DNA of 22,369 nt from JANQQZ01 sp039179915 (GTDB taxonomy: Bacteria > Planctomycetota > Phycisphaerae > Phycisphaerales > UBA1924). This document shows positions 13,593-21,722 of this stretch, one piece after another (the first letter of the stretch is position 1; each line of letters opens with the position of its first letter). The translations under genes and the position numbers were made by a program. Under the pieces are notes generated by a model. That model made no database searches. It saw nothing but the letters and a program-made list of their open reading frames with translations, and had not been told where the DNA came from. Where the stretch lies: contig JBCDEF010000016.1 in assembly GCA_039179915.1 (NCBI GenBank), forward strand, positions 1-22,369, read 5' to 3'.

Positions 13593-16315
13593 TCCTCGTC
13601 GACCATCGCCCGCAGCTCTCGGAGCAGCTCGAAGGCGGCCATCGGCGAGCACTCGTTCAGGTTGACTTCTTTGAGCCGATCGACCGCCGGGTGCGGCAGC
13701 AGCTCGGTAAACAGCGAGAGCTGCGGCGCGGGCCGCGGCGCGGTCGCGACGGGCGTCGCCTTGGGGCCGTGCTGGACGGCCAGCGAATCGAGGACCTGTT
13801 TCGCGCGCTCGGTGACCGCCTTCGGCACGCCGGCGAGCCGCGCGACCTGAATGCCGTAGGACTGATCGGCGCGTCCCGGGGCGACGCGGTGCAGGAAGAC
13901 GATCTCGGGCTCACCGGGAGCGCCGTCGCTGCCTTTCGGCGTCCACTCGCGGACGGTCACGTGCAGGTTGGCGACGCGTCCCGGCAGCCGCTCGTCCAGA
14001 TCGGTCAGCTCGTGGTAGTGCGTGGCAAAGAGCGTCCGCGGCCCGGGCGAATCGTCGGTGCCGGCGAGCGTCTCGGCGATCGCCCAGGCGAGGCTCAGCC
14101 CGTCGAGCGTGCTGGTGCCCCGGCCGATCTCATCGAGGATGACCAGCGAGCTGTCGGTGGCGTGGTTGAGGATGTTGGCCGTCTCGATCATCTCGACCAT
14201 AAAGGTCGACTGGCCGCGGTGCAGGGCGTCGTCGGCGCCGACGCGGGTGAAGATCCGGTCGCACAGGCCGACCGTCGCCGAAGCCGCTGGCACGAAGCTG
14301 CCCGCGTGCGCGAGCAACGCGATCAGCGCGACCTGGCGGATGTACGTGCTCTTGCCCGCCATGTTGGGCCCGGTGATCAGCGACAAACCAGCGTGCGCGC
14401 CGCCGAGCTCGACGCCGTTGGCCACGAAATCGCCCGCGAGCGTCTCTTCGAGCACCGGGTGCCGGCCCTCGTCGATGTGCAGCACGCGGCTCTCGGTCAT
14501 CGCCGGCCGGGTCCAGCCGAACTTCGCCGCGCGGTCGGCAAAGGCCAGCATCGCATCGATCTCGGCCAGCGCGTCGGCCAGCTCGAGCAGCGCCGCCAGC
14601 CGCTCGGCGACGAACCGGACGAGTGCGCCGAACAGCTCGCGCTCCCGCTCCAGGCTCCGGCCCTCGGCGCGGAGGACCTTCTCTTCGAAATCTTTCAGCT
14701 CGGGCGTGATGAACCGCTCGGCGTTCTTGAGCGTCTGCTTGCGGATCAGACCCGCGCCGTCGATCGTGGCTTTCGCGTTGGCCGCCTGCGCCGCCGACAG
14801 CTCGACGTAATAGCCGAAGACCTTGTTGTAGCCGACCTTGATCCCGGGCAGGCCCAGCTCGGTGGCGACCCTGGCCTGGTACGACGCGAGCCAGGCCGAG
14901 GCGTCGGTCCGCAGCGTGCGGGCCTCGTCGAGCTCGGCGTCGATGCCATCGCGGATGACGCCGCCGTCGCGGAGGTGCGCCGGCGGCTCGTCGACGCACT
15001 CGGCCGCGATCCGGTCCGCGACGGGACCGGCCTGCGCCTGCGCGGCTGTGATGCGTCCTGTTGTCTCGGCGAAGGCGGGCGTTGTCTCGAGCAGCTCGGC
15101 GATCGGCCCGGCCGCAGCGACCGATCGACCCAGGCCGACGACGTCCCGGGGAGAGCAGCGGCCGAGCGCCACGCGCCCCGCGATCCGCGCGATGTCCTGG
15201 ACCGGGGCAAGCGCGTCGCCCAGCTCGCGCGAGAATCGGCGGTCTTCGGTCAGCGCTGCGACCCGCGCGTGTCGGGATTCGATGGCCGCGATATCGCACG
15301 CCGGCCGGCAGAGCCAGTCGCGGACCAGCCGCTTGCCCATCGCCGTCCGGCAGCCGCCCGCGCCGGCTTTGCCGAGAAACAGCCCGAGCAGCGAGCCGAT
15401 CGTCGTGCCCTCGCGGATGGTCTGTTCGATTTCCAGCGACCGCAGACTCACGGCATCGATCACGCACCGGCTGTCGGTGGTCTCGCGCTTGGGCGGGCGG
15501 AGGTGCGCGAGCGTCGATGCCGCGAACGAGCCCGGCCGGCTACGCGCCGCGTCGTCGTCGATCGCCTGCGTCTCGCGGAGGTAGCGGATCGCGGCGCCGG
15601 CCGCGTGGGCCGCCGGGTCGGCGTCGGTCAGGCCGAAGCCCTCGAGCGTCGAGACGCCGAACTGCGAGCGGAGCATCTCGAGTGATTCGTCCCGCCGGAA
15701 GTGCCACGCGGCCCGGCCGGTCCCGTGCGCGCCGAGCGACTCGATCACCCGGCGGACGCGCGGCGGCGCTTCGCCGGTCGCCGTCTCGGCGTAGAGCACC
15801 TCGCCCACGCACCGGCCGGCGAGCGCATCGGCGATCGAGCCCGACTCGGCATCCAGCAGCGTCAACTCGCCCGTGCTCGCATCGACCACGGCGATCGAGG
15901 CGGCCGATGCATCGCCGGACTCCGTGAAATGCACCGCCGCCAAGCGGCTCGCGGCAGCGCCTTCGAGCAGCCCGTCATCGACCAGCGTGCCGGGGGTCAC
16001 GACTTGCGTCACCGCGCGGTCCACCACGCCCTTGGCGTCTTTGGGGTCCTGGATCTGGTCGGCGATGGCGACGCGGTGGCCCAGCGCGACGAGCTTCCGC
16101 AGATAGGTATCGAGCTGGTGGTGCGGCACGCCCGCCAGCGGCACGCCGCCGGTCCGCTGCGTGAGCGTCAGCCCGAGCTGGCCCGCGACCAGCTCGGCGT
16201 CATCGAAGAACAGCTCGTAAAAGTCGCCCATGCGAAAGAGCAGCACGCAGTCGGGGTGCTGCTCTTTGAAGCGGAAAAACTGCTTCATGGCCGGGGTTTG
16301 CTTCGGGTCGTTCAC
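13589..16315 (-). CDS. mutS: DNA mismatch repair protein MutS
   Basis: 908 residues from a GTG at 16315 (weak AGGG eight bases upstream). The open frame extends 33 codons further to 16414, but that part is Arg/Pro-rich and runs into the repeat region, so the GTG before NDPKQTPAMKQ is preferred. MutS recognises mismatches and small loops in DNA and recruits MutL. The mismatch-reading motif GDFYELF (Phe32, Glu34) is in domain I; the connector, lever and clamp regions follow; the ATPase has Walker A GPNMAGKST (649-657, Lys655) and Walker B LVILDEIGRG (Asp728, Glu729), then STFMVEM and ATHYHELTDL. The length and C-terminal helix-turn-helix end are normal. mutL is not in the window. The nested palindrome at 16386-16466 separates it from the decarboxylase gene upstream. 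Confidence 0.96.
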   Translation of the reverse strand: MNDPKQTPAMKQFFRFKEQHPDCVLLFRMGDFYELFFDDAELVAGQLGLTLTQRTGGVPLAGVPHHQLDTYLRKLVALGHRVAIADQIQDPKDAKGVVDRAVTQVVTPGTLVDDGLLEGAAASRLAAVHFTESGDASAASIAVVDASTGELTLLDAESGSIADALAGRCVGEVLYAETATGEAPPRVRRVIESLGAHGTGRAAWHFRRDESLEMLRSQFGVSTLEGFGLTDADPAAHAAGAAIRYLRETQAIDDDAARSRPGSFAASTLAHLRPPKRETTDSRCVIDAVSLRSLEIEQTIREGTTIGSLLGLFLGKAGAGGCRTAMGKRLVRDWLCRPACDIAAIESRHARVAALTEDRRFSRELGDALAPVQDIARIAGRVALGRCSPRDVVGLGRSVAAAGPIAELLETTPAFAETTGRITAAQAQAGPVADRIAAECVDEPPAHLRDGGVIRDGIDAELDEARTLRTDASAWLASYQARVATELGLPGIKVGYNKVFGYYVELSAAQAANAKATIDGAGLIRKQTLKNAERFITPELKDFEEKVLRAEGRSLERERELFGALVRFVAERLAALLELADALAEIDAMLAFADRAAKFGWTRPAMTESRVLHIDEGRHPVLEETLAGDFVANGVELGGAHAGLSLITGPNMAGKSTYIRQVALIALLAHAGSFVPAASATVGLCDRIFTRVGADDALHRGQSTFMVEMIETANILNHATDSSLVILDEIGRGTSTLDGLSLAWAIAETLAGTDDSPGPRTLFATHYHELTDLDERLPGRVANLHVTVREWTPKGSDGAPGEPEIVFLHRVAPGRADQSYGIQVARLAGVPKAVTERAKQVLDSLAVQHGPKATPVATAPRPAPQLSLFTELLPHPAVDRLKEVNLNECSPMAAFELLRELRAMVDED

Positions 16316-16385
16316 GGCACGAACCCTAGCCGCGGCCGGCGATGGCGAGCGGTCGCACGCCATGTTCCGGTCGGGTGGACATTCC

Positions 16386-16466
16386 GGGTGCCACGGCTTG
16401 GCCGTCCTCGGCAAGCCGTGTGGGCACCGGAGTTTGGGTTGCCCTGCGGGTCAACCCGTGGCACCC
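16386..16466. repeat. Nested palindromic element (REP/MITE-like) between decarboxylase and mutS
   Basis: The outer arms GGGTGCCACGG (16386-16396) and CCGTGGCACCC (16456-16466) are perfect reverse complements. Inside are two further hairpins. The first pairs GGTGCC (16387-16392) plus ACGGCTTG (16393-16400) with CAAGCCGT (16412-16419) plus GGCACC (16423-16428), with a 3-base bulge. The second pairs GGGTTG (16436-16441) with CAACCC (16452-16457). The element could fold as a cruciform or three-way junction. Non-coding; it fills about half of the 175-base gap 16316-16490. From memory, similar GTGCCACGGCTTG palindromes are scattered through planctomycete genomes. Confidence 0.75.
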
Positions 16467-16490
16467 GAGATCACTTCACTCGAGACGTCG

Positions 16491-17924
16491 TCAGCCGATC
16501 ACCTCGGCCGGCGTGACCGCGTTGTCCGCTTCGGCCAGATCAGCACCCACCCGCTTGATGTGCTCGAGCAATGCGTCGAGATCGGCCGGGGTCTGGTGCG
16601 GGTTGACGGTGACCAGCCGGATCACCCGCCGGCCCTTGACGATGCCGAAGCCCAGCTTGGCCAGCTGCTCGTCGTCGAGCCGGTCGCAGATCGCGTCGCT
16701 GGGCTTGCCGGTCAGCTCGAAGCAGACGGTGATCCATTCCGGGTCGAAGCTGAGCGTGAAGTCGGGGTCGGCTTTGATCCTGTCCACGGCGTGCCGGGCA
16801 AGATCGACCTGCCGCTGCACGCGGGCCGCGTAGCCGTTATCACCGAGGGCTTGCCAGAGCGCCCAGAGCTTGATCGCTTCGTTGGGCCTTCCGCACTGGA
16901 TCGACCGCGTGCCGGGGTTCAGCTCGTCCGAGTCCTGCTGGAAAAGGTAGCTGGCCGACTCGTCGAAGTGCTTGGTGGTCAGGCCCGGCTCGCGGGTCAG
17001 GCAGACGCTCGAGACCAGCGGCACGCCCATCATCTTGTGGGCGTCCCAGGTCAGCGAGTCGGCCCGGTCGAGGCCGGCCATCTTTCGTTTGTGCTCGGGG
17101 TGCAGCAGGGCGGTTCCGCCGAACGCGCCGTCGACATGCAGCCAGAGGCCGTGCTTTTCGGCGGCGTCGGCGAGCGCACCGATCGGGTCGAACGCGCCCA
17201 TGACCGTGGTGCCGCTGGTCGCGACGATCATGATCGGCCGGATGCCCGCAGCGGCGTCCTCGGCGATCTTGGACTCGAGCGCCCCAGGGATCATCCGGCC
17301 GTGCTCATCCGCCGCGACGAACCGGACCGAATCGCGCCCCAGCCCGATCAGCCCAGCGTTCTTGCGCACCGAATAGTGCGATTCCTCCGAGACATACACG
17401 CCCAGCGGCCCGGTGTGCGACTGGGTCAGCCCGCCCTCGCGGCAGCGGCCGAGCATCTCGTTGCGGCCGATGATCATGCCGGCCATGTTGCTCATCGAGC
17501 CGCCGGGCGTAAACAGGCCGTCGCCGTCCGGCCAGCCGGCGCAGGCGAGCTTCTTTTCGATCAGCTGCTGCTCGAGGAGCACCTGCACGCCGGCGGCCTT
17601 GTAGGTGTACATCGAGCTGTTGACGACGGCTTTGACGATCTCGGCGACGACGGCCACGGGTTCCCGCCCGCCGAAGAGCTGGTTGAAGAACGCCGGCCCG
17701 GTCGTGCTGGGCGTGGCGAGCATGACCTTTTCCAGTGCAGCGAGCGCTGCCGCGTCGCCGAGGCCCGTCTCGGGGATGGCCAGCTTCAGGTCGCGGATCG
17801 CCTGAGCCGGTTCGGGCGTGGGCTTGACCGGGTCGGCCTTCTCAGAGGCGAGAATCGCCTCGATCAGGCTCGCGGCTCGGCGGAGGATGGCATCGGGATC
17901 AGGGTGCGGCTCGAATACTGCCAT
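16491..17924 (-). CDS. PLP-dependent decarboxylase, group II (glutamate / cysteine sulfinate decarboxylase-like)
   Basis: 477 residues from the ATG at 17924. It has the group II fold-type I features: FFNQLFGG (79-86), LFTPGGSMSNM (137-147), SEESHYSVRKNA with the PLP-stacking His183, VATSGTT (234-240), HVDGAFGG with Asp265 binding the pyridine nitrogen, and DAHKMMG with the Schiff-base Lys297. The FFNQLF signature is characteristic of the animal-type GAD, CSAD and aspartate decarboxylase group rather than of the E. coli GadB type. Products could be GABA, hypotaurine or beta-alanine; substrate choice is not decided here. In most relatives the Asp motif reads VDAA; here it is VDGA. It is divergent from msrB with only 34 bases between the starts. 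Confidence 0.9.
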   Translation of the reverse strand: MAVFEPHPDPDAILRRAASLIEAILASEKADPVKPTPEPAQAIRDLKLAIPETGLGDAAALAALEKVMLATPSTTGPAFFNQLFGGREPVAVVAEIVKAVVNSSMYTYKAAGVQVLLEQQLIEKKLACAGWPDGDGLFTPGGSMSNMAGMIIGRNEMLGRCREGGLTQSHTGPLGVYVSEESHYSVRKNAGLIGLGRDSVRFVAADEHGRMIPGALESKIAEDAAAGIRPIMIVATSGTTVMGAFDPIGALADAAEKHGLWLHVDGAFGGTALLHPEHKRKMAGLDRADSLTWDAHKMMGVPLVSSVCLTREPGLTTKHFDESASYLFQQDSDELNPGTRSIQCGRPNEAIKLWALWQALGDNGYAARVQRQVDLARHAVDRIKADPDFTLSFDPEWITVCFELTGKPSDAICDRLDDEQLAKLGFGIVKGRRVIRLVTVNPHQTPADLDALLEHIKRVGADLAEADNAVTPAEVIG

Positions 17925-17958
17925 GCTTCAATCATTGGCTGACCCGAGGAGACACATC

Positions 17959-18393
17959 ATGACCGACAGCACCGGCAGCACCAAGAGCACGCCCGACCCC
18001 CGCAACAAGCTCGGCCTGACCGAGGCCGAGTGGAAGGCGCGGCTCTCGCCCGAGCAGTACCGCGTCCTCCGCCAGCAGGGCACCGAGCGGGCCTTCACCG
18101 GCGAGTACACCGATACGACCGATGCGGGGATCTACCGCTGCGCGGCTTGCGACCACCCGCTGTTTGAATCGGGGACCAAGTTCCATTCTGGGTGCGGCTG
18201 GCCCAGCTACCACGCGGCCAAGCCAGGCTCGGTCGACGAAATCGAAGACACAAGCCACGGGATGGTGCGGACCGAGGTGACCTGTGCGAACTGCGGCAGC
18301 CATCTGGGCCATGTCTTTCCGGACGGCCCGCCCCCGACCGGGCTGCGGTATTGCATCAATTCCGTCTCGGTGAAGCTGGAGCACGAGCAGTAA
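17959..18393 (+). CDS. msrB: Peptide-methionine (R)-S-oxide reductase MsrB
   Basis: 144 residues. The ATG at 17959 has AGGAG eight bases upstream, which rejects the longer open frame beginning at 17818. MsrB reduces methionine-R-sulfoxide in proteins using a catalytic Cys and thioredoxin. The structural zinc ligands are two CxxC pairs (Cys61/64 and Cys109/112), and the domain has SGCGWPSY (77-84), HLGHVF (115-120) and the catalytic RYCINS (Cys132). There is no signal peptide, so it is cytoplasmic. The short N-terminal 25 residues are polar and Thr-rich. sdaA follows after 28 bases on the same strand. Confidence 0.96.
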   Translation: MTDSTGSTKSTPDPRNKLGLTEAEWKARLSPEQYRVLRQQGTERAFTGEYTDTTDAGIYRCAACDHPLFESGTKFHSGCGWPSYHAAKPGSVDEIEDTSHGMVRTEVTCANCGSHLGHVFPDGPPPTGLRYCINSVSVKLEHEQ

Positions 18394-18421
18394 GCCCTCG
18401 CGGTCTTGTATACAATCCGGC

Positions 18422-19846
18422 ATGCCCACCGTCAGTGTCTTCGACATGTTCAAGATCGGCGTCGGGCCCTCCAGCTCGCACACCCTCGGCCCGTGGCGGA
18501 TCGTCCAGCGGTTCGAGCAGCGGGTCATCCTTGAAGCGCCCGATGTCGCCGTCGCCAGGGTCCGGTTCGAGCTGCTCGGCTCGCTCGCGCTGACCGGCAA
18601 AGGCCACGCGACCGACAAGGCCATCTGCCTCGCGATGCTCGGCGAGCAGCCCGAGACCGTGCCGGTTGATGAGATCGATGTCAAGCTCGCGAAATTCGCA
18701 GCGGACAACGCGGCGACCTTCGCCGATCAGCCGGTGCACTTCGAGCCCGAGCGCGATGTCGCGATGCTCAAGAACGAGCGGCACCCGGGGCACGCCAACG
18801 CGATGCGGTGCTTCGCGCAGCTGGCCGACGGCCGGGAGATCACGCGGACGTACTTCAGCGTCGGCGGCGGCTTCGTCGCCTCGCCCGACGAGCTCGACGA
18901 CACGATCGGCGAGCGGGCGATGCCGGCGCGGCCCGTCCGCTTTGGCAAGGACTTGCTTCAGCATTGCCACGAGACCGGGCTGCCGATCAGCCGCGTTGTG
19001 TACGAAAACGAACTTGCGTGGTTCAGCGAGAGCGAGATCTGTTCGCAGGCCGACCGCCTGTGGCAGACGATGCGCGCCTGCATCCGGCGGGGCTGCCGGA
19101 CGCGAGGTGTGCTGCCGGGCGGGCTCGATGTCACGCGCCGTGCGCCGGACCTGATCCACGAGCTGGTGCCCGAGTACCCGGCCGAGTGCGACCAATCGCT
19201 CGTGCACACGCTCCGCGGCATGACGCTGCCGTTCGAGACGATGCTGCGGCTGGTCTCGTGCTTTGCGCTGGCGGTCAACGAAGAAAACGCGGCGCTGGGC
19301 CGAGTCGTCACCGCGCCGACCAACGGCGCGGCCGGCGTGATCCCCGCCGTCATGATGTACCGGGCGTGCTTCGGCGAAGCGCCCATGACAACCGACGAAG
19401 CGCTGCGGTTCATATTGGTTTCGGGCCAGATCGGCGCGCTGTTCAAGCAGAACGCGACGATCTCCGCCGCGATGGGCGGGTGCCAGGCGGAGATCGGCGT
19501 GTCATCCGCGATGGCCGCCGGCGGGCTGACGGAACTTATGGGCGGCACACCCGGTCAAGCGCTCATGGCCGCCGAGATCGCGATGGAGCACCACCTGGGC
19601 ATGACCTGCGACCCGGTTGGCGGGCTGGTCCAGGTCCCGTGCATCGAGCGGAACGCGATGGGGGCGCTCAAGGCGATCTCTGCCGCGGTGCTGGCGGTCA
19701 ACGGCGAGCCGGCACATGCGCGCGTGTCGTTCGACGACGTCGTCGCCACCATGTGGGAGACCGCGCAGCAGATGAACGAGCGGTACAAAGAGACCAGCCT
19801 CGGCGGACTGGCCGTGAACCTGTCTGTTCGATTGGTCGAGTGCTAG
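18422..19846 (+). CDS. sdaA: L-serine ammonia-lyase, single-chain, iron-sulfur type
   Basis: 474 residues from the ATG at 18422. It deaminates L-serine to pyruvate and ammonia with a 4Fe-4S cluster. The N-terminal beta domain opens with VFDMFKIGVGPSSSHT; the alpha catalytic domain has TAPTNGAAGVIPA, ISAAMGGCQAEIG, MTCDPVGG and VQVPCIERNA. The cluster ligands Cys354, Cys396 and Cys407 have the 42- and 11-residue spacing of the Legionella enzyme (343, 385, 396). The last residue of the protein is Cys474, matching the C-terminal Cys that in the Legionella structure bends into the active site as the fourth ligand. It may be co-transcribed with msrB, although a TATACAAT stretch at 18408-18415 could be a -10 element of its own. 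Confidence 0.95.
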   Translation: MPTVSVFDMFKIGVGPSSSHTLGPWRIVQRFEQRVILEAPDVAVARVRFELLGSLALTGKGHATDKAICLAMLGEQPETVPVDEIDVKLAKFAADNAATFADQPVHFEPERDVAMLKNERHPGHANAMRCFAQLADGREITRTYFSVGGGFVASPDELDDTIGERAMPARPVRFGKDLLQHCHETGLPISRVVYENELAWFSESEICSQADRLWQTMRACIRRGCRTRGVLPGGLDVTRRAPDLIHELVPEYPAECDQSLVHTLRGMTLPFETMLRLVSCFALAVNEENAALGRVVTAPTNGAAGVIPAVMMYRACFGEAPMTTDEALRFILVSGQIGALFKQNATISAAMGGCQAEIGVSSAMAAGGLTELMGGTPGQALMAAEIAMEHHLGMTCDPVGGLVQVPCIERNAMGALKAISAAVLAVNGEPAHARVSFDDVVATMWETAQQMNERYKETSLGGLAVNLSVRLVEC

Positions 19847-19855
19847 CCGGGCGGG

Positions 19856-20191
19856 CTACTTCGGCTTGATATCGAGGAAGCTCTCGACCGAGGCCAGGTC
19901 GCGGCCGAGCTGCGGCGTGAAGGGCATCGACCAGCTCTCGCCCTCGGCGACGCGGACGATCTTGCCGCACTTGGCGCGGGCGCCCCAGATGCGGTTGCCG
20001 CGGATGTAGAAGTTGTTCTTCTCTTCGCGGGCCTTCTGCGACCGCTTGAGGGCCTTGATATTGGCCGGGTCTTGACGCATGAGCCGGGCGATGGTGTCGC
20101 GGGCGGCCTTGTTGTTGGGGACCTTGCTGATGGTCAGAGAGAGGTTGGCGCCGGGGGCGTAGGCGGTTGTGGGTGCAGCAGCAGCGGGCAT
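19856..20191 (-). CDS. Small conserved-looking basic protein with NNKAARDTIARLMR motif
   Basis: 111 residues from the ATG at 20191, supported by GAGG nine bases upstream; the open frame beyond is Arg/Pro-rich and antisense to the promoter region, so it was not used. After a short Ala-rich start, residues 24-60 form a basic helical segment (VPNNKAARDTIARLMR, then IKALKRSQKAREEK), followed by FYIRGNRIW (about 64-72), a KCGKIVRV strand and FTPQLGRDLASVESFLDI. I recall this pattern from planctomycete hypothetical proteins, but cannot verify it. The basic helix suggests RNA or ribosome binding; no function is established. It converges on sdaA with nine bases between the stops. Confidence 0.8.
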   Translation of the reverse strand: MPAAAAPTTAYAPGANLSLTISKVPNNKAARDTIARLMRQDPANIKALKRSQKAREEKNNFYIRGNRIWGARAKCGKIVRVAEGESWSMPFTPQLGRDLASVESFLDIKPK

Positions 20192-20258
20192 GGCCGGGTC
20201 CTCGGACGGGTTTCGATCGTGATTCGCCCGGCCGCCACCACGGCCCGAGCAGGCCGCA

Positions 20259-20288
20259 ACTCTAGGCGGCGGGAGCTGTCGGGAGCAA
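20259..20288 (-). promoter_or_regulatory. Candidate promoter for the small basic protein gene
   Basis: On the minus strand TTGCTC (20288-20283) is followed after 18 bases by TAGAGT (20264-20259), four of six matches to the -10 consensus. The leader to the ATG at 20191 would be about 60 bases. It lies in the 131-base divergent gap shared with the MEMO-family gene. Confidence 0.4.
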
Positions 20289-20322
20289 GCATTCGTCGGC
20301 CGCGGCGCTACCATTGCGGTCC

Positions 20323-21705
20323 ATGAGTGACGATCAAGCACCGACGCCGCCCCAGCCGACCCCGCCGCCTCCCTTTGACCCGGAAGCGGCGCACCAGCAG
20401 CGTCCGCGGCTGCGGCCGGTCCGCGGCTTTGCGGCCCCCGCACAGGGCCCGGACGGCAACCAGATCCAGGTCATGGGTCTGGCCGACGCGAAGCAGATCT
20501 CGCCGAAGGTCGTCTTTACCCAGCCCGCGATGCAGGCGGTCATCCCGCATCTGACCGGCGAGAAGGGCCTCGACGAGATCGTGACCGAGGTCGGACGGGG
20601 GCTCCAGCGGCCGATGCTCGAGGCGTTTGTCGCCCAGCTCGACGACGCGGGGCTGATCGAGGGCCCGACCTTCGACGCGATGTGGGACAAGATGAAGGCC
20701 GATTTCGACTCGGCCGAGGAGCTGCCGCCGGCCCAGACCGCGGCAATCGCCGACATGCTCGTCGAGCAGGCGGTCCAGCAGGCCGAGAGCCGGTCCGCGA
20801 CCAACGAGGAAAAGGCCGAGCAGGGCGGGCCGAAACTGGCCCAGCAGCTCGAAACCTGGATGGACCAGACCCTCAGCGAGGCGGAAGACCCGAGCTTCGA
20901 GAGCCTGCCCAGGGCGATCGTCGTGCCCAGTGTGCCATACGGCAACGGCTGGCGGGCGTACTCGGTGGTCTACGGCCGGATGCGGGTGGTTGACACACCC
21001 AAACGGATTCTCATTCTGGGTACCAACCACTTCGGCATGGGTACCGGCGTTGTCGGCTGCGACAAGGGCTTCCGGACTCCAGTGGGCCGCAGCCCGCTGG
21101 ACACCGAAATGGCCGATGCGCTGCGCAATTCGTTGGGTGACAAGCTCTTCGAGCACCGCTACGACCATGAGCGGGAGCACTCGATCGAGCTGCAGTGCGG
21201 CTGGCTGCAGAAAGTCTTCGGCGGGGACGACGGCACGAGCCCGCCGATTTTTGCCGCTCTTGTGCACGACCCGGTGGTCAACGAGGGCAAGGCGTACGAC
21301 GGCGAAGGCATTGGGCTCGATGAGTTCGTCGAAGCGGCGAAGTCGGCCATCGGCTCGCTCGAGGGCCCGACGCTGGTGGTCGCTTCGGCCGAGATGAGCC
21401 ACGTCGGGCCGTCCTACGGGGATCAGGTGCAGCTCGCCGGCGACTCGCAGGAAGCGGACCAGAACCGCCGAAAGGTCCTCGAGCAGGACCATCAGCTGCT
21501 CAAGAGCCTGGTGGAGGGCAAGCCGCAGGATCTGATCGCGAGCCTGGCGTGGCAGCAGAACCCGACGCGGTGGAGCTCGACCGGAGCCCTGGCGGCGGCG
21601 TCGATGATCGTCGGCTCACCCGAGGCCAAGCTGCTGAACATCGGTGCGGTGATGGATGCCCAGGGGTCGGCGATGATCACGGCCCCTGCCATGGCCATGC
21701 TGTAG
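20323..21705 (+). CDS. MEMO/AmmeMemoRadiSam-B family protein with N-terminal PqqD-like extension
   Basis: 460 residues from the ATG at 20323 (a TTG three codons earlier is less likely). The C-terminal domain (about 195-460) is MEMO-like: ILILGTNHFG (229-238, His236), YDHEREHSIELQ (280-291, His286), LVVASAEMSHVGP (351-363, His360) and a GGA-type end. The family's first metal-ligand motif, usually VPHAGYxYSG, reads VPSVPYGNGW (201-210), so the His is missing. Residues 1-45 are Pro-rich and disordered; 50-125 look like a small winged-helix of the PqqD type (helix, then LDEIVTEVG, then LEAFVAQLDDAGLIEGPTFD); 130-195 is an acidic helical linker. The usual AMMECR1 and radical SAM partners are not in the window. 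A membrane protein gene follows after 17 bases. The exact function of bacterial members is not settled. Confidence 0.85.
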   Translation: MSDDQAPTPPQPTPPPPFDPEAAHQQRPRLRPVRGFAAPAQGPDGNQIQVMGLADAKQISPKVVFTQPAMQAVIPHLTGEKGLDEIVTEVGRGLQRPMLEAFVAQLDDAGLIEGPTFDAMWDKMKADFDSAEELPPAQTAAIADMLVEQAVQQAESRSATNEEKAEQGGPKLAQQLETWMDQTLSEAEDPSFESLPRAIVVPSVPYGNGWRAYSVVYGRMRVVDTPKRILILGTNHFGMGTGVVGCDKGFRTPVGRSPLDTEMADALRNSLGDKLFEHRYDHEREHSIELQCGWLQKVFGGDDGTSPPIFAALVHDPVVNEGKAYDGEGIGLDEFVEAAKSAIGSLEGPTLVVASAEMSHVGPSYGDQVQLAGDSQEADQNRRKVLEQDHQLLKSLVEGKPQDLIASLAWQQNPTRWSSTGALAAASMIVGSPEAKLLNIGAVMDAQGSAMITAPAMAML

Positions 21706-21722
21706 GGCTGGCGGGACCGATC

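Noticed and set aside
13691..15685. Plus-strand open frame of 664 codons inside mutS
   Set aside because: Composition is Arg/Gly/Asp-rich without domains, and the opposite strand encodes complete MutS.
16230..17942. Plus-strand open frame of 570 codons across mutS start and the decarboxylase
   Set aside because: It spans a repeat element and two genes in antisense; no domain was recognised.
19844..19858. Small palindrome TAGCC...GGCTA covering both stop codons of sdaA and the basic protein gene
   Set aside because: Only five base pairs and no T-run; it follows from two facing TAG stops and is not a convincing terminator.
20308..21492. Minus-strand open frame of 394 codons opposite the MEMO-family gene
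   Set aside because: Antisense shadow; the plus-strand product has the MEMO motifs.
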